Assembly (NCBI GenBank): GCA_964390645.1
Contig: CAYMLL010000163.1
Location: forward strand, 1 to 16,758
Reading direction: 5' to 3'
Length of the DNA: 16,758 bases
DNA from: CAYMLL01 sp964390645
GTDB taxonomy: Bacteria; Planctomycetota; UBA8108
The notes below the pieces were generated by a model. The model was not told the DNA's origin, ran no database searches, and saw only the letters and a program-made list of their open reading frames with translations. A program made the position numbers and the translations under genes. Position 1 is the stretch's first letter. Each line of letters starts with the position of its first letter. Below, one piece after another: positions 14,976 to 16,758 of this stretch.

Positions 14976-16758
14976 CTACTCGCGCGTCAGCGTCTCGTCC
15001 AGGTTGAGGATCAGGCTCGCGACCGTCGTCAGGGCCGCGTGCGTGGCGGGCTCGAGCGTCTCGTCACGCGCCGACTCGCCGACAGCGAGCAGCTTCGCCG
15101 CGGCCTGCGTATCGTCGCGGTAGACCGCCGCTTGCTGCCGGTAGATCTCGTCGAGCACCTTCGCCTCGGCGCCGGAAGGCGACCTCGCCGTGGCGAGACG
15201 GAAGGTGTGCTCGATGCGCTCCGTCACCGTCGCCCCGTCGAGGCTCGGCTCGGTGAGCACCCGCTGGGCGAGAGCTCGCGCCGCCTCGACGAAGGTGGGG
15301 TCGTTCATCAGCACGAGAGCCATCAGTGGCGTGTTCGTCCGCTGCCTGCGGACGCATGCGGTCTCCCGGTCCGGAGAGTCGAAGGCGTCGAGGTTCGGCG
15401 GCGGCACGGATCGCCTGCGGAAGACGTAGACGCTCCTGCGATAGAGACTTTCGCCGTGGTCCTGGACGTAGGTCTGGTTGCGCATCTCCTTCCAGAGCCC
15501 GGGAGGCTGGTAGGGCTTGACGCTCGGTCCGCCCATCCTCTCGACGAGCAACCCCGCGATGGCCAGCGCGCCGTCGCGGATCATCTCCGCGGGAAGCCGA
15601 CGGCGCGTGCCGCGTGAGAGCAGGTGGTTTCCGGGGTCGCGGGCGCGGGTCGCGGGCGTGGTCGCCGAGCTCTGACGGTAGGTGCTCGACGTGACCATAC
15701 GGCGCAGCATCGCCTTGACGTTCCAGCCACTCTCGATGATCTCGACGGCGAGCCAGTCGAGCAGCTTCGGGTGCGAAGGTCGCTCACCCTGCGAGCCGAA
15801 GTCCTCGGTCGACTCCACCAGGCCCCTCCCGAAGACGAGCTGCCAGAGCTGGTTGGCGATCACGCGCGAGGTGAGCGGATGCGAGGGGTGAACGAGCCAT
15901 CTGGCGAGTCCGAGACGGTTTCTCGGCGCGCCTTCCGGAAGCGGCGGCAGGCCGGCGGGTGTTCCCGGCGTGACCTTGTGACCGCGTCGATCGTAGAGTC
16001 CGCGTTCGAGAAAGAAGGTATCGCGCGGTCTCGGCATCTCGTCCATCACCATCGTGGTGGGGAGACCCTCGCGGAGCTCGCGTGAGCGGGCTTCCAGCGC
16101 TGCCCTCTCCTTCGTCCACCCGGCGAACGCGTCGTCGTGGTTCTCCAGGTAGTACGTTTCGAGGCGACGCGTCTCGTCCGTCGTGCGCTTCTCCCTCGGC
16201 TTCGCCAGGATCGAGCCGACCGGATCCGCCCCGGCGAGTCGCGCGACCATCGCGGCGGAGAGCTCGCGGTCGTAGGCCCGCACCTCGTCGATGCGACCCC
16301 TGAAGAACCCGCTGGGGTTCCGTCGTCCGATGTGGGCGGGGGTCTCGGTGCGAATCGTCGCGGTGAGGCTGTTCCGGGTGATCGGAGCCTCCTGCTCGAT
16401 CCCGTCGATGTAGATCCGGATGCCCTCGGCGCGGCTTGAGCCGTCGTAGGTGACGAAGACGTGCGCCCACTTGCCGGGCGGCAGCTTGGTGACCGTCTTG
16501 CGGTGCAGCGCGTTGTCCGGCCAGTGGTGGATGACGTGAGCCTCGATCTGGCCGCCGGTCGCGAAGACATCGAAGCCGCGGTACGACGCGCCGTCGTTCA
16601 TGCGCGACAGCACGGCGCCGCTCGCCTGCCCTTCGGGGTGGATCCACGCGCCGCAGGAGAACGAGTCGTCCCGCTCGAAGTCGAGCGCGTCGCCGTCGTC
16701 GTCGCAGGCGCCGCCGTCGAGCTCGAGCGCGCGGCCGAGCTTCCCTTCCGTCCACCTG
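14976..16758 (-). CDS. LamG-DUF1553 (PSD1) protein, N-terminal part outside the window
   Basis: The reading frame enters from the right edge of the window, so at least 593 C-terminal residues are seen. The internal GTG at 16613 is not the start. The first residues seen include GKLGRALELDGG and SFSCGAWIHPEG, the beginning of a concanavalin/LamG-type beta sandwich. This continues through HVFVTYDGSSRAEGIRIYIDG and IDEVRAYDRELSAAMV, ending near 16262. A linker with MDEMPRPRDTFFLERG leads into the DUF1553 domain, from about 15920 to the C-terminus. It includes ARWLVHPSHPLTSRVIANQ, NQLWQLVFGRGLV, FGSQGERPSHPKLLDWLA, and later RRSVYVFRRRSVPPPNLDAFD. Proteins of this kind usually carry a cytochrome and a DUF1549 domain upstream, which would be outside the window. 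The LamG part probably binds glycan. It heads the operon seen here. Confidence 0.9.
   Translation of the reverse strand, partial: RWTEGKLGRALELDGGACDDDGDALDFERDDSFSCGAWIHPEGQASGAVLSRMNDGASYRGFDVFATGGQIEAHVIHHWPDNALHRKTVTKLPPGKWAHVFVTYDGSSRAEGIRIYIDGIEQEAPITRNSLTATIRTETPAHIGRRNPSGFFRGRIDEVRAYDRELSAAMVARLAGADPVGSILAKPREKRTTDETRRLETYYLENHDDAFAGWTKERAALEARSRELREGLPTTMVMDEMPRPRDTFFLERGLYDRRGHKVTPGTPAGLPPLPEGAPRNRLGLARWLVHPSHPLTSRVIANQLWQLVFGRGLVESTEDFGSQGERPSHPKLLDWLAVEIIESGWNVKAMLRRMVTSSTYRQSSATTPATRARDPGNHLLSRGTRRRLPAEMIRDGALAIAGLLVERMGGPSVKPYQPPGLWKEMRNQTYVQDHGESLYRRSVYVFRRRSVPPPNLDAFDSPDRETACVRRQRTNTPLMALVLMNDPTFVEAARALAQRVLTEPSLDGATVTERIEHTFRLATARSPSGAEAKVLDEIYRQQAAVYRDDTQAAAKLLAVGESARDETLEPATHAALTTVASLILNLDETLTRE

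Noticed and set aside
16692..16703. GTC triplet repeats near the right edge
   Set aside because: They are Asp codons of the acidic LamG loop on the minus strand, not a regulatory repeat.

Overview
The window is GC-rich DNA with dense genes. It carries a gene set typical of Planctomycetota or a close PVC-group relative: exported sulfatases, a DUF1553 (PSD1) plus DUF1501 pair, a multi-CxxCH protein with a PA14-like insert, a sorbosone-dehydrogenase-like propeller, and three proteins with Tat (twin-arginine) signals. The 44-base run of N at 9686-9729 marks a scaffold gap, so this looks like a draft, probably metagenomic, assembly. The taxonomic call is inference from gene content only.

Layout. 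(1) 1-3091, plus strand: the C-terminal two thirds of a malonyl/methylmalonyl-CoA synthetase-like enzyme (cut by the window edge), a sodium:solute symporter 30 bp downstream, then a small SRPBCC-fold protein. (2) 3146-4678, minus: an exported type I sulfatase. (3) 4817-9102, plus: a 935-residue multi-heme cytochrome c/PA14 protein whose stop overlaps (ATGA) the start of a secreted beta-propeller dehydrogenase-like protein. (4) 9103-9497: a 395-bp convergent gap with nested palindromes and no convincing gene. (5) 9498-10952, minus: a second sulfatase, iduronate-2-sulfatase-like, interrupted by the N run. (6) 11153-12415, plus: a Tat-exported protein of no family I can name, which resembles a Gfo/Idh/MocA protein without its nucleotide-binding glycine loop. 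(7) 12506-16758, minus: a tight operon read from right to left, LamG-DUF1553 (cut by the window edge), DUF1501, then a Tat-exported amidohydrolase-2/lactonase-like protein.

How they may work together (inference): regions 2 to 7 look like part of an envelope system for breaking down sulfated polysaccharide or sugar. The sulfatases would remove sulfate, the propeller and cytochrome pair would oxidise a sugar or alcohol and pass on the electrons, and the lactonase-like enzyme could open the resulting lactone. DUF1501/DUF1553 proteins regularly occur in such loci, but their biochemistry is not known to me. The first block looks like separate metabolism, possibly uptake and CoA activation of a small (di)carboxylate. 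No RNA genes, insertion sequences or CRISPR arrays were seen. The three convergent gene junctions each contain a GC-rich inverted repeat without a T tract.
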